Source: Pirellulales bacterium
GTDB lineage: Bacteria; Planctomycetota; Planctomycetia; Pirellulales; JALHPA01
DNA: 16,830 nucleotides
Direction of reading: 5' to 3'
NCBI GenBank assembly: GCA_022842745.1
Contig: JALHPA010000005.1
Span: 1 to 16,830, forward strand
Positions within the stretch are counted from its first letter, which is position 1. Every line of letters begins with the position of its first letter. The notes under the pieces are model-generated. The model worked only from the letters and a program-made list of their open reading frames with translations. It did not search any database and was not told where the DNA came from. Below, piece after piece: positions 7,029 to 13,713 of the stretch. A program made the translations under genes and the position numbers.

Positions 7029-8852
7029 CTATTTGCTTGACCGGGCAAAAGCCGAAAGATCCCGCTCCATTCGCCCCAGTCGGTCCCCCATCGCCTGCTT
7101 CGTCTCCTCCAAATTGGCGATCTGCTCCGGCGGCTCGAAGGTGAACATATACAGCTTGATCTTCGGCTCGGTGCCCGAGGGACGCACTGCCACATAATTG
7201 CCAGGGATGCCAAGGTCCAGAATCACCATCTCTCCCGGCGGACCGACAAACGCCTTGGCAACCCCGCCGGGCGCGGTTTCGGTGAGCGAAACGAAATCCC
7301 TCACCATCGCCACCTTCAAACCTCCTACCTCCCACGGCGGCCCGGAACGCAGCCTCGCCATGATCGCCTGCATGTCTTTCATCCCTTGCGACCCAGGCAT
7401 GGTCAACGACACCTGGCGTTCCGCATGGTATCCATACTGCCAATACAACGAATCGAGCTTGTCGTGCAGCGTCTGACCGGTGGACTTGACTTGCGCGGCA
7501 AGTTCCGCCAGCAGCATCCCAGCGACTGCGGCGTCCTTGTCGCGGACGTGCGCCCCAATCAGATAGCCGTGCGACTCTTCACAGCCCAAAACAAACCGCT
7601 CGGGACCAAACTCGTCCATCGCCTGGCCGATCCACTTGAAACCGACCTGCAAATCACCCACCGTTCGCACGCCATACGCCTCGGCAATCCGCCGGATCAT
7701 TTCGGTCGTGACCAGGGTCTTGGCGATGTAATGACTGGCGGTCAGCGAACCCATCTTTTGCCGCACGCTTAGCACGTACTCGGCCAACAACGCGCCGATT
7801 TGATTGCCGGTCAAAGTTTTCCATGGGCCGCTTGGATCCCCTGTGAGCGGCGCGGCGCAGCCCAACCGGTCCGCATCGGGATCGCTCGCCAAGATCAGAT
7901 CGGCCCTCGCCTCCTGTCCCCGCTTGATAATAATGTCGAACACCGCCGGATTTTCCGGGTTCGACACATGGCCCGGAACGTTGGGAAAATCCCCATCCGG
8001 CGTGGCGTGCGGACCAAACAACTCCACGTCCACAAATCCATCCGCCGCCAGCGATGGCAAGAACGCGCTCGCCCCCACGCCATGCAGCGGCGAATAAATG
8101 ATCCGCAACTCGCGCGGGCCGGGTAACGATTGAGCGTGAATAGCCGCCAGATAGGCTGCGTCGACCTCGGGTTCGCAAAACACGACCCGGCCGGATTGAA
8201 CCGCCGTCTCAAACGGTACGCGCTCCAACCGGCCGGCCGACATGACGCACTGAATGATGCCTGCGTCGTGCGGGGGAAGCACCTGAACCCCGCTCGACCA
8301 ATACACCTTCACCGCGTTGTCGCTCGGCGGATTGTGACTGGCCGTGACCATAATGCCGCAGTCGCAGCGGTTGTGCCGCACGGCCAGCGACAACTCCGGC
8401 GTGCTGCGAAAGCCATCCAGAAAATAGATCTTGAAACCGGCGGCGACCAAAATCTCAGCGCACAACTCGGCAAAATGGCGCGACCGATGCCGAGTGTCGT
8501 ACGCAATCGCGCACGATAGGTCTTTCCGCTCCGGGAATTGGCGGCGGACATAGTCCGCGACCCCCTGCGCGCTTTCCCCAATCGTCCGGTCATTGATCGC
8601 GTTCGAGCCTACTGGGTACATACGTCCCCGGCGACCGCCAGTCCCAAACGGAATCACCGTCCAAAAGACGTCGTCGAGTTCCTTCCACATCCCCTCGGCA
8701 ATCTGGCGAATCACCTCGGGAGCGTAATCCGAGTAACGAGGATCCGTCAGCCAGATGCGGATGTTGTCCGCCGCGCCGCGAGATATCTTTCCGGCGGTCA
8801 AAGCGGCGTCGAGTTGCGATTGAGCGGTCGTGGACGAAATTGCGACGGACAT
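7029..8852 (-). CDS. Alpha-D-phosphohexomutase (phosphoglucomutase/phosphomannomutase, PgcA/PGM2-like, 607 aa)
   Basis: This cytoplasmic enzyme is expected to interconvert hexose 1- and 6-phosphates through a phosphoserine. All four family signatures are intact: the phosphoserine loop TASHNPP at 170-176 (catalytic Ser172), the Mg-binding loop DPDADR at 324-329, the sugar-specificity loop GCEESHGY at 423-430, and the phosphate-binding loop RPSGTEPK at 557-564. An N-terminal FGTGGRRG lies at 69-76. The length of about 600 aa and the GCEESHG loop favour the PGM2/PgcA subgroup (glucose-1-phosphate or related substrates) over the 450-aa phosphomannomutase type, but substrate cannot be fixed from sequence. 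The ATG at 8852 was preferred over a TTG at 8885, which would add 11 residues; neither has a good Shine-Dalgarno. It looks monocistronic, with its own promoter candidate at 8969-8997 and the upstream gene closed off by a terminator. Confidence 0.93.
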   Translation of the reverse strand: MSVAISSTTAQSQLDAALTAGKISRGAADNIRIWLTDPRYSDYAPEVIRQIAEGMWKELDDVFWTVIPFGTGGRRGRMYPVGSNAINDRTIGESAQGVADYVRRQFPERKDLSCAIAYDTRHRSRHFAELCAEILVAAGFKIYFLDGFRSTPELSLAVRHNRCDCGIMVTASHNPPSDNAVKVYWSSGVQVLPPHDAGIIQCVMSAGRLERVPFETAVQSGRVVFCEPEVDAAYLAAIHAQSLPGPRELRIIYSPLHGVGASAFLPSLAADGFVDVELFGPHATPDGDFPNVPGHVSNPENPAVFDIIIKRGQEARADLILASDPDADRLGCAAPLTGDPSGPWKTLTGNQIGALLAEYVLSVRQKMGSLTASHYIAKTLVTTEMIRRIAEAYGVRTVGDLQVGFKWIGQAMDEFGPERFVLGCEESHGYLIGAHVRDKDAAVAGMLLAELAAQVKSTGQTLHDKLDSLYWQYGYHAERQVSLTMPGSQGMKDMQAIMARLRSGPPWEVGGLKVAMVRDFVSLTETAPGGVAKAFVGPPGEMVILDLGIPGNYVAVRPSGTEPKIKLYMFTFEPPEQIANLEETKQAMGDRLGRMERDLSAFARSSK

Positions 8853-8935
8853 GGCAGCGGCAATGTGCTTGAAACGGGAAAACAAACCAGGCGATAGGTC
8901 TTGCCGGGCCGCGATCGCGTCATCGGTTTCTGACC

Positions 8936-8950
8936 GGTGCGCGGCGCACC
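8936..8950. promoter_or_regulatory. Operator-like inverted repeat near the predicted phosphohexomutase transcription start
   Basis: The 7-bp arms GGTGCGC and GCGCACC are separated by one base. The repeat lies about 19 nt downstream of the candidate -10 box, so a bound protein could block transcription start or early elongation. Nothing else identifies the binding factor. Confidence 0.3.
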
Positions 8951-8968
8951 ACCCGGCAGCCGCGCTCG

Positions 8969-8997
8969 ATTTTAACGCTTGGTCCCGTCATTGCCAC
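8969..8997 (-). promoter_or_regulatory. Candidate promoter of the phosphohexomutase gene
   Basis: On the minus strand GTGGCA (8997-8992, 4 of 6 against TTGACA) is followed after 17 nt by TAAAAT (8974-8969, 5 of 6 against TATAAT). It lies about 117 nt upstream of the ATG at 8852. The spacing is ideal and the -10 is good. Confidence 0.4.
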
Positions 8998-9030
8998 TGC
9001 CTGCTCCCCATGCATTCCGAGAACCGGCGC

Positions 9031-9044
9031 GATCGCATGCGATC
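9031..9044. repeat. Perfect 14-bp palindrome upstream of the phosphohexomutase promoter
   Basis: GATCGCATGCGATC reads identically on both strands. It lies about 34 bp upstream of the candidate -35 box, where an activator or repressor dimer could sit. It overlaps GCGATCGC at 9029-9036. Confidence 0.5.
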
Positions 9045-9107
9045 TACATTGCTGGCGGGCCAAGACGGGCGATAGAACGGGACGGCCCGAAGAAAACTTG
9101 CGGCCAG

Positions 9108-9152
9108 AAAAACACTAGAGCCGCCGAAGACTCGATCGTCTCCAGCGGCTCT
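9108..9152 (-). terminator. Rho-independent terminator of the Lys/Ala-rich small gene
   Basis: The arms AGAGCCGC (9117-9124) and GCGGCTCT (9145-9152) are perfect 8-bp complements. An inner AGAC/GTCT pairing extends the stem. On the minus strand the hairpin is followed by AGTG and then five T (9112-9108), the layout expected for intrinsic termination of a minus-strand transcript. It begins 68 nt after the stop codon at 9220. The plus side carries only a weak T-rich tail, so it is best read as a minus-strand terminator. Confidence 0.75.
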
Positions 9153-9219
9153 TTCTCGTCGTATCAAGGAAGGGACGAGCCAACCTCAGTGGTCGACTCG
9201 CCAAGTGGCGAAGAGCCGA

Positions 9220-9330
9220 CTACATCTTCTTCTTAGCGGCTTTCTTCTTGGCTGCCTTCTTTGGCGATTTCTTGGCAGCCTTCTTCGCTCCACCCGCCGC
9301 CTTCTTGGCGGCCTTCTTCTTCTTGGCCAC
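9220..9330 (-). CDS. Lys/Ala-rich histone H1-like small basic protein (36 aa)
   Basis: By my count, 18 of 36 residues are Lys and 12 are Ala, in repeated AAKK units. A single SPKK motif at residues 22-25 is of the kind that binds the DNA minor groove in histone H1 tails. The GTG start at 9330 is fixed by GGAGG at 9338-9342, 7 nt upstream; a longer in-frame reading from 9420 has no such site and adds unrelated residues. Composition suggests a nucleoid-associated DNA-binding protein resembling the Lys-rich tails of bacterial H1-like proteins (Hc1 family), but there is no folded domain and the protein is shorter than those. It is monocistronic, with a promoter candidate about 180 nt upstream and a strong terminator downstream. 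RNA or ribosome binding is also possible. Confidence 0.75.
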   Translation of the reverse strand: MAKKKKAAKKAAGGAKKAAKKSPKKAAKKKAAKKKM

Positions 9331-9337
9331 GATTCGT

Positions 9338-9342
9338 CCTCC
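9338..9342 (-). promoter_or_regulatory. Strong Shine-Dalgarno of the Lys/Ala-rich small gene
   Basis: GGAGG on the minus strand ends 7 nt before the GTG at 9330. It is among the strongest sites in the window. It decides the start of this gene and supports that so short and simple a frame is really translated. Confidence 0.8.
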
Positions 9343-9485
9343 GTACAGAAAAGGTCCGGCGCGTCTTGCTCGGCATCGCCTTTCGAATTCGATCGGCTTG
9401 CCTCGCTCCCCGCGCCACAAAACAAGAAACAGTTCCCATCCTAGGATGCCGCGAGCTCTTCACTTCGTCGCGTTGAACTCACAGC

Positions 9486-9497
9486 ACACTCGAGTGT
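9486..9497. promoter_or_regulatory. Palindrome just downstream of the small-gene promoter candidate
   Basis: ACACTCGAGTGT is a perfect 12-bp palindrome whose near edge lies about 17 nt downstream of the candidate -10 box. That would place it just after the transcription start. A second 12-bp palindrome CATCCTAGGATG follows at 9437-9448. Both could be operators; neither matches a site I can name. Confidence 0.35.
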
Positions 9498-9513
9498 AGC
9501 ACTCTGCTCGCTA

Positions 9514-9541
9514 TTTGTACGCATTCCAAAAATTTGTGCAA
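9514..9541 (-). promoter_or_regulatory. Candidate promoter for the Lys/Ala-rich small gene
   Basis: On the minus strand TTGCAC (9541-9536) is followed after 16 nt by TACAAA (9519-9514). Each matches the sigma70 hexamer at 4 of 6 positions. The spacer is AT-rich. It would give a leader of about 175 nt. Confidence 0.3.
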
Positions 9542-9861
9542 CATGATTTTCAGCAAATCTTTCGCGCACGCGCGCCGCAAGTCAAGATCAGCGCGCAAAA
9601 ACTTCTTGCGATCACCATGCGCAAGCGCGCGCCGTTGAAACAAGTTCACGCGCGGCGCATCGCGCGCGGCGTCGTCGCGCCGCTCGATCGCAACCCCGCG
9701 CCGCGCTCCGCCGCCGCAGTCGCCAGGGGAACCCATCGCCGTGCGCTCGCAAGGTGGGGCATGCGCGACGAATGCTGAAAACTCCCGAGAAATATGGAGC
9801 CAGAGGCCCGCGGAAGCTCGGTCGCTTGCGCTCGAATGCCGCTCGCCATGGCGCGACCGGC

Positions 9862-10665
9862 TCAGAAAAAACTGAACGCCGTCCCGTCGGGCCCCACCCA
9901 CGAAGGCTGCGCTTGCCGCTGCTCGATTCCCAAAATCTTGCGCTCCAGCGGCACGCGCGAGTTCAATCGCCACCAGCGCAGCGGATGGAAGAACGGCGCG
10001 CGAAATTTTTTTTCGCTCGTCGACCACTCGGAAAGAATTTCGCGCCACGCCCCGCGCCACCGCGTGATGCGAATGTGAATCGGATCGAAGCCATACCACT
10101 CCGCGCGTGGCGCTACGACTGCGGTGGAATACCGCTTGCCAAGCAACTGCAATCCCGCCTCCAACGCCTCCGCGCGGCGAAAGAGCTCGTCCATGCCAAG
10201 ACGGCAGCGAGAAAAGAATAACCTCCGCAACAACTGGTGCCGCCACGTGGCGCCCTGGCTGCCGGTGGGAGGAAGCAGCGTCAGACTGATCCGAGCTTCC
10301 GCCGCGCACAGTCTTGCCAGAACCGCCTCGACCGAACGGAGAATCTCGTCCACCGGGAATTCGTAAAACAAGTCGTTCCCAACATCCGTGACCAACGCCC
10401 AGGTCGGCGTCTTCCGGTCCACGGATAGCGCTTCCCACAATCCGCATTCCGCCAACGACGGCAGCTCGCGCGACAGTACCGTGGTCCGCGCCACGTACGA
10501 CCGCCCATGTCCCATCGCCACCAGAAATTCAACCGGCCCGGGGACAACCTGGCGCGCTATTCCGGCGACCGTCGAGATGCCGAGAGCCAGATTGCTCGCC
10601 CCCAAGAGAACCACCCGCCCCTCCGGCGGCGCATCGGAGGCCGCCGTCGGCCCGCTTGTCGTCAC
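9862..10665 (-). CDS. SGNH-type hydrolase-like protein (267 aa)
   Basis: The SGNH/GDSL blocks are in order. Block I is VVLLGASNLALG with the candidate nucleophile Ser24. Block III is TDVGNDLFY with the Gly-Asn-Asp of the oxyanion hole at 96-98. Block V is FDPIHIR with Asp194 and His197. No signal peptide is seen, so it is probably cytoplasmic. The GTG start at 10665 overlaps the stop of the site-2 protease gene as GTGA and has AGGAGG 6 nt upstream, so initiation is coupled to that gene; a longer reading from 10719 is inferior. The conserved-looking C-terminus after residue 220 is rich in Trp and Arg. The substrate is unknown: SGNH proteins include esterases, acetylesterases and acyltransferases. 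A run of eight A lies in the coding strand at 10013-10006 (around residues 218-220). Confidence 0.8.
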   Translation of the reverse strand: MTTSGPTAASDAPPEGRVVLLGASNLALGISTVAGIARQVVPGPVEFLVAMGHGRSYVARTTVLSRELPSLAECGLWEALSVDRKTPTWALVTDVGNDLFYEFPVDEILRSVEAVLARLCAAEARISLTLLPPTGSQGATWRHQLLRRLFFSRCRLGMDELFRRAEALEAGLQLLGKRYSTAVVAPRAEWYGFDPIHIRITRWRGAWREILSEWSTSEKKFRAPFFHPLRWWRLNSRVPLERKILGIEQRQAQPSWVGPDGTAFSFF

Positions 10666-11480
10666 CAGCGACCTCCTGAGGAAAAATCGTCGTCGTCTTC
10701 GTCCTGGAAGTTCTGCCAACCCGCCTGCCGAATCGCCTGCAGCATCTGGTAACTGATAAAAGCCAGATATCCAAACATCAACACGCTAAACAGCGGCTTC
10801 GACCAAAAAAACAAAGCGTACACCGCTACCAATCCGGCGGTCGCCATCGAGACCGCTAGCGACCACTCCACGCCGCGGCGGCCGCCCCAAACGACCGCCA
10901 ATTCCCGCGCCACCTTGCCTCCATCCAGCGGGTAGATCGGCAGCAAGTTCAGAAGTCCCCAATAGAGGTTGGCAAAGATCAGAAATCTGACCAACTCCGC
11001 CAGGTTGGCCTGCTGAAACCCACTGAGGCGCCATGTAATCCCCGTCGGGCCTCCCCAGTGAAAGTTCACCCCTCCCCCGCCCAGCTTGACGCCGGCCACG
11101 ATCGCTCCCAAGAACAAAAACCCCGCCAGCGGCCCCGCCAACGCAATTACAACCTGCGGCAGCCAGCCGGCCGATCGCCCGGCATACGATTCGTACGTGT
11201 TGCGAAGTCCCGGCTCGTACGACGCCAGCCCCCCCAGGCCGTACAAGGTGATCCAGGGCCGCCAGCCATAGTGGCGAATCGCCACCGCATGCCCGAACTC
11301 ATGCACCAGCACCGACACAAACGCCACCACGATCCACAGCAAAACCAGCTTCGGCTGCATATCGTCGATGCCGCCCAACAGCAGCGCCGTCAGCCAGAAC
11401 AGCGGATGAACCCGCACCGGCACCCCAAACAGCCGGAAGCGGATATCGTAGTCGGTCGGTTCCGGTTCAACGAGGAACAA
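10662..11480 (-). CDS. Site-2 protease family intramembrane zinc metalloprotease (272 aa)
   Basis: This is a multi-pass membrane protease of the M50/SpoIVFB-like group. The zinc motif HEFGH is at residues 60-64 within a hydrophobic segment, and the third-ligand motif NLLPIYPLDGG is at 178-188 with Asp186. Hydrophobic segments lie at about 25-39, 44-66, 106-130, 163-183, 208-226 and 229-245. No PDZ domain is present. The C-terminus ends in an acidic run (DEDDDD) and SSGGRW. Start choice: the family typically begins a few residues before the YDIRFRLFGVPVRVHP stretch, which points to the TTG at 11480. A TTG at 11531 with AGGGG 5 nt upstream would add 17 residues and cannot be excluded. It is followed by the SGNH gene with a GTGA overlap. 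The likely job is regulated cleavage of a membrane-bound substrate, such as an anti-sigma factor; the substrate is not visible here. Confidence 0.85.
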   Translation of the reverse strand: MFLVEPEPTDYDIRFRLFGVPVRVHPLFWLTALLLGGIDDMQPKLVLLWIVVAFVSVLVHEFGHAVAIRHYGWRPWITLYGLGGLASYEPGLRNTYESYAGRSAGWLPQVVIALAGPLAGFLFLGAIVAGVKLGGGGVNFHWGGPTGITWRLSGFQQANLAELVRFLIFANLYWGLLNLLPIYPLDGGKVARELAVVWGGRRGVEWSLAVSMATAGLVAVYALFFWSKPLFSVLMFGYLAFISYQMLQAIRQAGWQNFQDEDDDDFSSGGRW

Positions 11481-11612
11481 GTCTCGCTTCTCGCTACGAT
11501 CCAGCGAACAAAAAAAGATGGGAAGCGGCAATCCGCCCCTGAATGATACCGTCCAACAGGGGCCGGGCGAAGGGTTCCATCCGCTCCGACGCTCCGGATC
11601 GATCGACGTTTC

Positions 11613-12881
11613 TTAGCTCTCGTCCTCGCCCCGCGCGCGGGCGCCGCTGGGCGCACCCACGCCAGGCAAGAAGTGCGGACGCGGCGCGCGAGTCGGCAGC
11701 GCCGACAGCTCCCCCAAAATCAAATCCGCGGCGATGCGGGAGGCCCCACCGTGGGCAATGCTCGCCTTGAGCTTCGCCAGCTCCGCAATCAGCGACTCCC
11801 GGCGCTCGTCGTCGAGCAGCCAGCGAATGATCTGCCCCGCGATCTGCGAGGATTTGTCCTCCCAGGTCAGGTATTCGGGAAACAATACCCGTTCGTCCTT
11901 TGGATCATTCGGGTTGTACGGCGTCACAGTCCGCGGAAACAACTCCTTCGCCACCAGCAAATTTACGAGCGTAATGTATCGCACCCGGCGGAACTGCGCC
12001 TGCACGAAGTAAGCGAAGCGATTGATCCAGTACAGAATCACCGTCGGCTTCTTGTGGTACAGAAGCTCCAACGAGACCGAACCCGACACCGCCATGCAAC
12101 ATTCCGCCAGCCGGATCAGCTCCGGCGTCTTCTTGACGAACACTTCAACCGGTAAATCGCTATCTTTGAGCAGCCGCTGCGCAAACTGCGCATGCTGCGG
12201 CTTGAACGCGGCGATTGCGAAGCGGACTCCCGGCACGCGGGCACGAACCAGTGCCGCGGCCTTCAGGAACCAATGCAGGTTCGCGCTGACCTCCTGGGAA
12301 CGCGAACCCGGCAGGATCGTCACCAACGGACCGGCGCGCGATCCCATCCGCTCCAGGAAGTCCAAATCCAGTTTGTGCTGCCGGACCTCGTCAAAAAACG
12401 GATGCCCAACAAACGTGGCCCGGCAGCCGCGCTCGCGAAACCACTTCTCCTCGAACGGCAGGCTGCATAGGACGTGATCGACGAACCGCCGCATTTTTTC
12501 CACCCGCCAACTCGCCCAAGCCCAAATCTGCGGCGCTGCGTAGTAAAAAACGGGAATGTTGTGCCGCTTGGCTCGGCGGGCAATCCACCAGTTGAATCCG
12601 GGATAGTCGATTAGCACCACCGCGTCCGGCTTGACGCGCTGGAAGTAATTGTCGGCTCGCCGCAGCAGCCCCAGGAACTTGTGCAGGTTGAGAATCGCGC
12701 GCAAAAACCACATCACCGCCAGCGCCGTCAGGTCGGCATGCAATTCGCACCCGGCATCGGCCATCAACGGTCCGCCATAGCCGACGCACTCGACGTCGGG
12801 ACACCGGGCTTTCAATTGGCGAATCAAATTGGCGCCGTGCAAATCGCCGCTCGGCTCGCCGGCGGAAAAAAAGATTTTCAT
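11613..12881 (-). CDS. lpxB: Lipid-A-disaccharide synthase (422 aa)
   Basis: LpxB joins UDP-diacylglucosamine and lipid X into the lipid A disaccharide at the cytoplasmic face of the inner membrane. Family blocks seen in order are AGEPSGDLHGA at 7-17, VLIDYPGFN at 89-97, YYAAPQIWAW at 113-122, VGHPFFDE at 158-165, ILPGSRSQEV at 189-198, the sugar-nucleotide region SGSVSLELLYHKKP at 266-279, and VNLL...ELFP at 306-316. The length slightly exceeds the usual 380-390 because of a C-terminal tail of about 30 Pro/Arg/Gly-rich residues. The ATG at 12881 starts the family's N-terminal MKIFFSAGEPSGD and overlaps the upstream glycosyltransferase-like gene as ATGA; a longer in-frame reading upstream is out-of-frame sequence of that gene. 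Its presence supports a lipid A-containing outer membrane. Other lpx genes are not in this window. Confidence 0.95.
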   Translation of the reverse strand: MKIFFSAGEPSGDLHGANLIRQLKARCPDVECVGYGGPLMADAGCELHADLTALAVMWFLRAILNLHKFLGLLRRADNYFQRVKPDAVVLIDYPGFNWWIARRAKRHNIPVFYYAAPQIWAWASWRVEKMRRFVDHVLCSLPFEEKWFRERGCRATFVGHPFFDEVRQHKLDLDFLERMGSRAGPLVTILPGSRSQEVSANLHWFLKAAALVRARVPGVRFAIAAFKPQHAQFAQRLLKDSDLPVEVFVKKTPELIRLAECCMAVSGSVSLELLYHKKPTVILYWINRFAYFVQAQFRRVRYITLVNLLVAKELFPRTVTPYNPNDPKDERVLFPEYLTWEDKSSQIAGQIIRWLLDDERRESLIAELAKLKASIAHGGASRIAADLILGELSALPTRAPRPHFLPGVGAPSGARARGEDES

Positions 12882-13570
12882 GCGGACTTCTGGGCTGGAG
12901 AAATGGGCGCCTCGCAAACGGCCTGCTGGTTCGGAAAGCGCAAAATCGAGCGGGAATCTTTCGCCGGCCCCCGTTCGGCTACCGTCGAGGCTTGAATCCG
13001 TCGGCAATACTGCCAGGCGCACAGCAAGTCCATTGGCCACCGCAAACAAGCGCGCCATTCGACTGGAAAGGCCCGTGATGAACCCTCCACGTACAGCTCG
13101 CCCACTCGGTATCCGCGCCGCGCCACCATCGAGGGCCAATATCGAACGTGTCGAACATTGGACGGCAGGTTCGCCACCGACTCGCGCCGCGCCGCCCAAA
13201 ACAGGCAGCCGGGGTCGTGTGCGTCCAATCCCAGCAGCGACCAGCGCGGCAATCGCGCCGCCCGCTCCCAGACCTTGCTCCAACCCGTTCTACGCCGCCG
13301 CCCCACGACCAGATCCGCGCGCGCCAAGTGAGCCAAAAACATCGGCAAGTTATTCGCCGAGTATCCCCCCGCCGGATCGACGCACACAATCGTGTCCCCC
13401 CTCGCCTCTTGCATTCCCGTCAGAATGGCGTGCTCCAATGTCGGTCCGCACGGCGCAAGCAGCTCTGCCGTACCCCCTGATCGCTGGACCAACTGCCGCA
13501 TCCGTCGCGAAAAGGCGTCCGACAGGGCGCCTTCTCGCCGGCAAGGAAAAATAAGCGTGTGGCTGGGCAT
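12878..13570 (-). CDS. Divergent glycosyltransferase family 2-like protein (230 aa)
   Basis: The fold pattern resembles GT2/dolichol-phosphate mannosyltransferase-like proteins. A Rossmann-like start is followed by a donor-binding helix (PTLEHAILTGMQEARGD, about 43-59) and VCVDPAGGY at 62-70, where the metal-binding DxD would sit. Next comes ADLVVGRRRRTGW at 85-97 and LDAHDPGCLFWAARRE at 115-130, similar to the HDPGCG-like acceptor region. The DxD is replaced by Asp-Pro-Ala, so activity is doubtful or metal use differs. No membrane helix is seen. The start is ATG at 13570 or GTG at 13579; GGAG lies 12 nt before the GTG. It overlaps lpxB by 4 bp, so the two are co-translated, which suggests an envelope-lipid or surface-glycan role. 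The family call is moderate. Confidence 0.6.
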   Translation of the reverse strand: MPSHTLIFPCRREGALSDAFSRRMRQLVQRSGGTAELLAPCGPTLEHAILTGMQEARGDTIVCVDPAGGYSANNLPMFLAHLARADLVVGRRRRTGWSKVWERAARLPRWSLLGLDAHDPGCLFWAARRESVANLPSNVRHVRYWPSMVARRGYRVGELYVEGSSRAFPVEWRACLRWPMDLLCAWQYCRRIQASTVAERGPAKDSRSILRFPNQQAVCEAPISPAQKSA

Positions 13571-13606
13571 CGCGAACACTCAAGTGACCGTCTCCGATCG
13601 CAGGCG

Positions 13607-13648
13607 CCGCCGCCTCCAATCGGCCGATCGCCCTACGATCGGCGGCGG
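13607..13648 (-). promoter_or_regulatory. Overlapping hairpins in the leader of the GT/lpxB operon
   Basis: GCCGATCG (13623-13630) and CGATCGGC (13636-13643) form a perfect 8-bp stem with a 5-nt loop. CCGCCGCC (13607-13614) and GGCGGCGG (13641-13648) form another perfect 8-bp pairing that shares bases with the first, so the two are mutually exclusive. The inner hairpin ends about 50 nt upstream of the start codon. No U-tract follows, so it is not a simple terminator; it could be an attenuator-like element or a DNA operator. Confidence 0.35.
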
Positions 13649-13695
13649 AGTATCGCAAAAACGGTCCCGGCCACAAAGATCATTCCCATTCTCTG

Positions 13696-13713
13696 CGGAG
13701 TTCACGGAGTTCC
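13696..13713. repeat. Tandem 9-bp repeat
   Basis: CGGAGTTCA is followed directly by CGGAGTTCC, 8 of 9 identical. On the minus strand it reads as ACTCCGTGAACTCCG-like sequence, the style of small dispersed intergenic repeats seen in many environmental genomes. Only one copy is present here. Confidence 0.5.

Larger units (their letters stand above)
8853..9107. other. Upstream region of the phosphohexomutase gene with several palindromes
   Basis: No gene is seen. Going upstream from the ATG, the region contains CGCGATCGCG (8910-8919), a 15-nt near-palindrome GGTGCGC-G-GCGCACC (8936-8950), a promoter candidate (8969-8997) and a perfect 14-bp palindrome GATCGCATGCGATC (9031-9044). The arrangement is operator-like around the promoter. 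Confidence 0.5.
9331..9861. other. 531-nt region between the small basic gene and the SGNH gene
   Basis: No supported gene is present. The part nearest the small gene holds its Shine-Dalgarno, a 12-bp palindrome CATCCTAGGATG (9437-9448), a second palindrome ACACTCGAGTGT (9486-9497) and a promoter candidate (9514-9541). From about 9560 to 9720 the sequence is packed with GCGC/CGCG steps. Open frames on both strands there are very basic but show no family features. Confidence 0.55.

Noticed and set aside
9515..9778. 87-codon basic plus-strand frame
   Set aside because: It lies in the CGCG-dense stretch, has no RBS or family feature, and its composition follows from local base content.
9479..10447. 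322-codon minus-strand frame overlapping the SGNH gene
   Set aside because: Most of it is SGNH sequence read out of frame. The SGNH frame has all catalytic blocks and a coupled start. Only a slippage-based extension was kept as a low-interest note.
12882..13283. In-frame N-terminal extension of lpxB
   Set aside because: LpxB family proteins begin at MKIFFSAGEPSGD; the upstream codons are the GT-like gene read in another frame.
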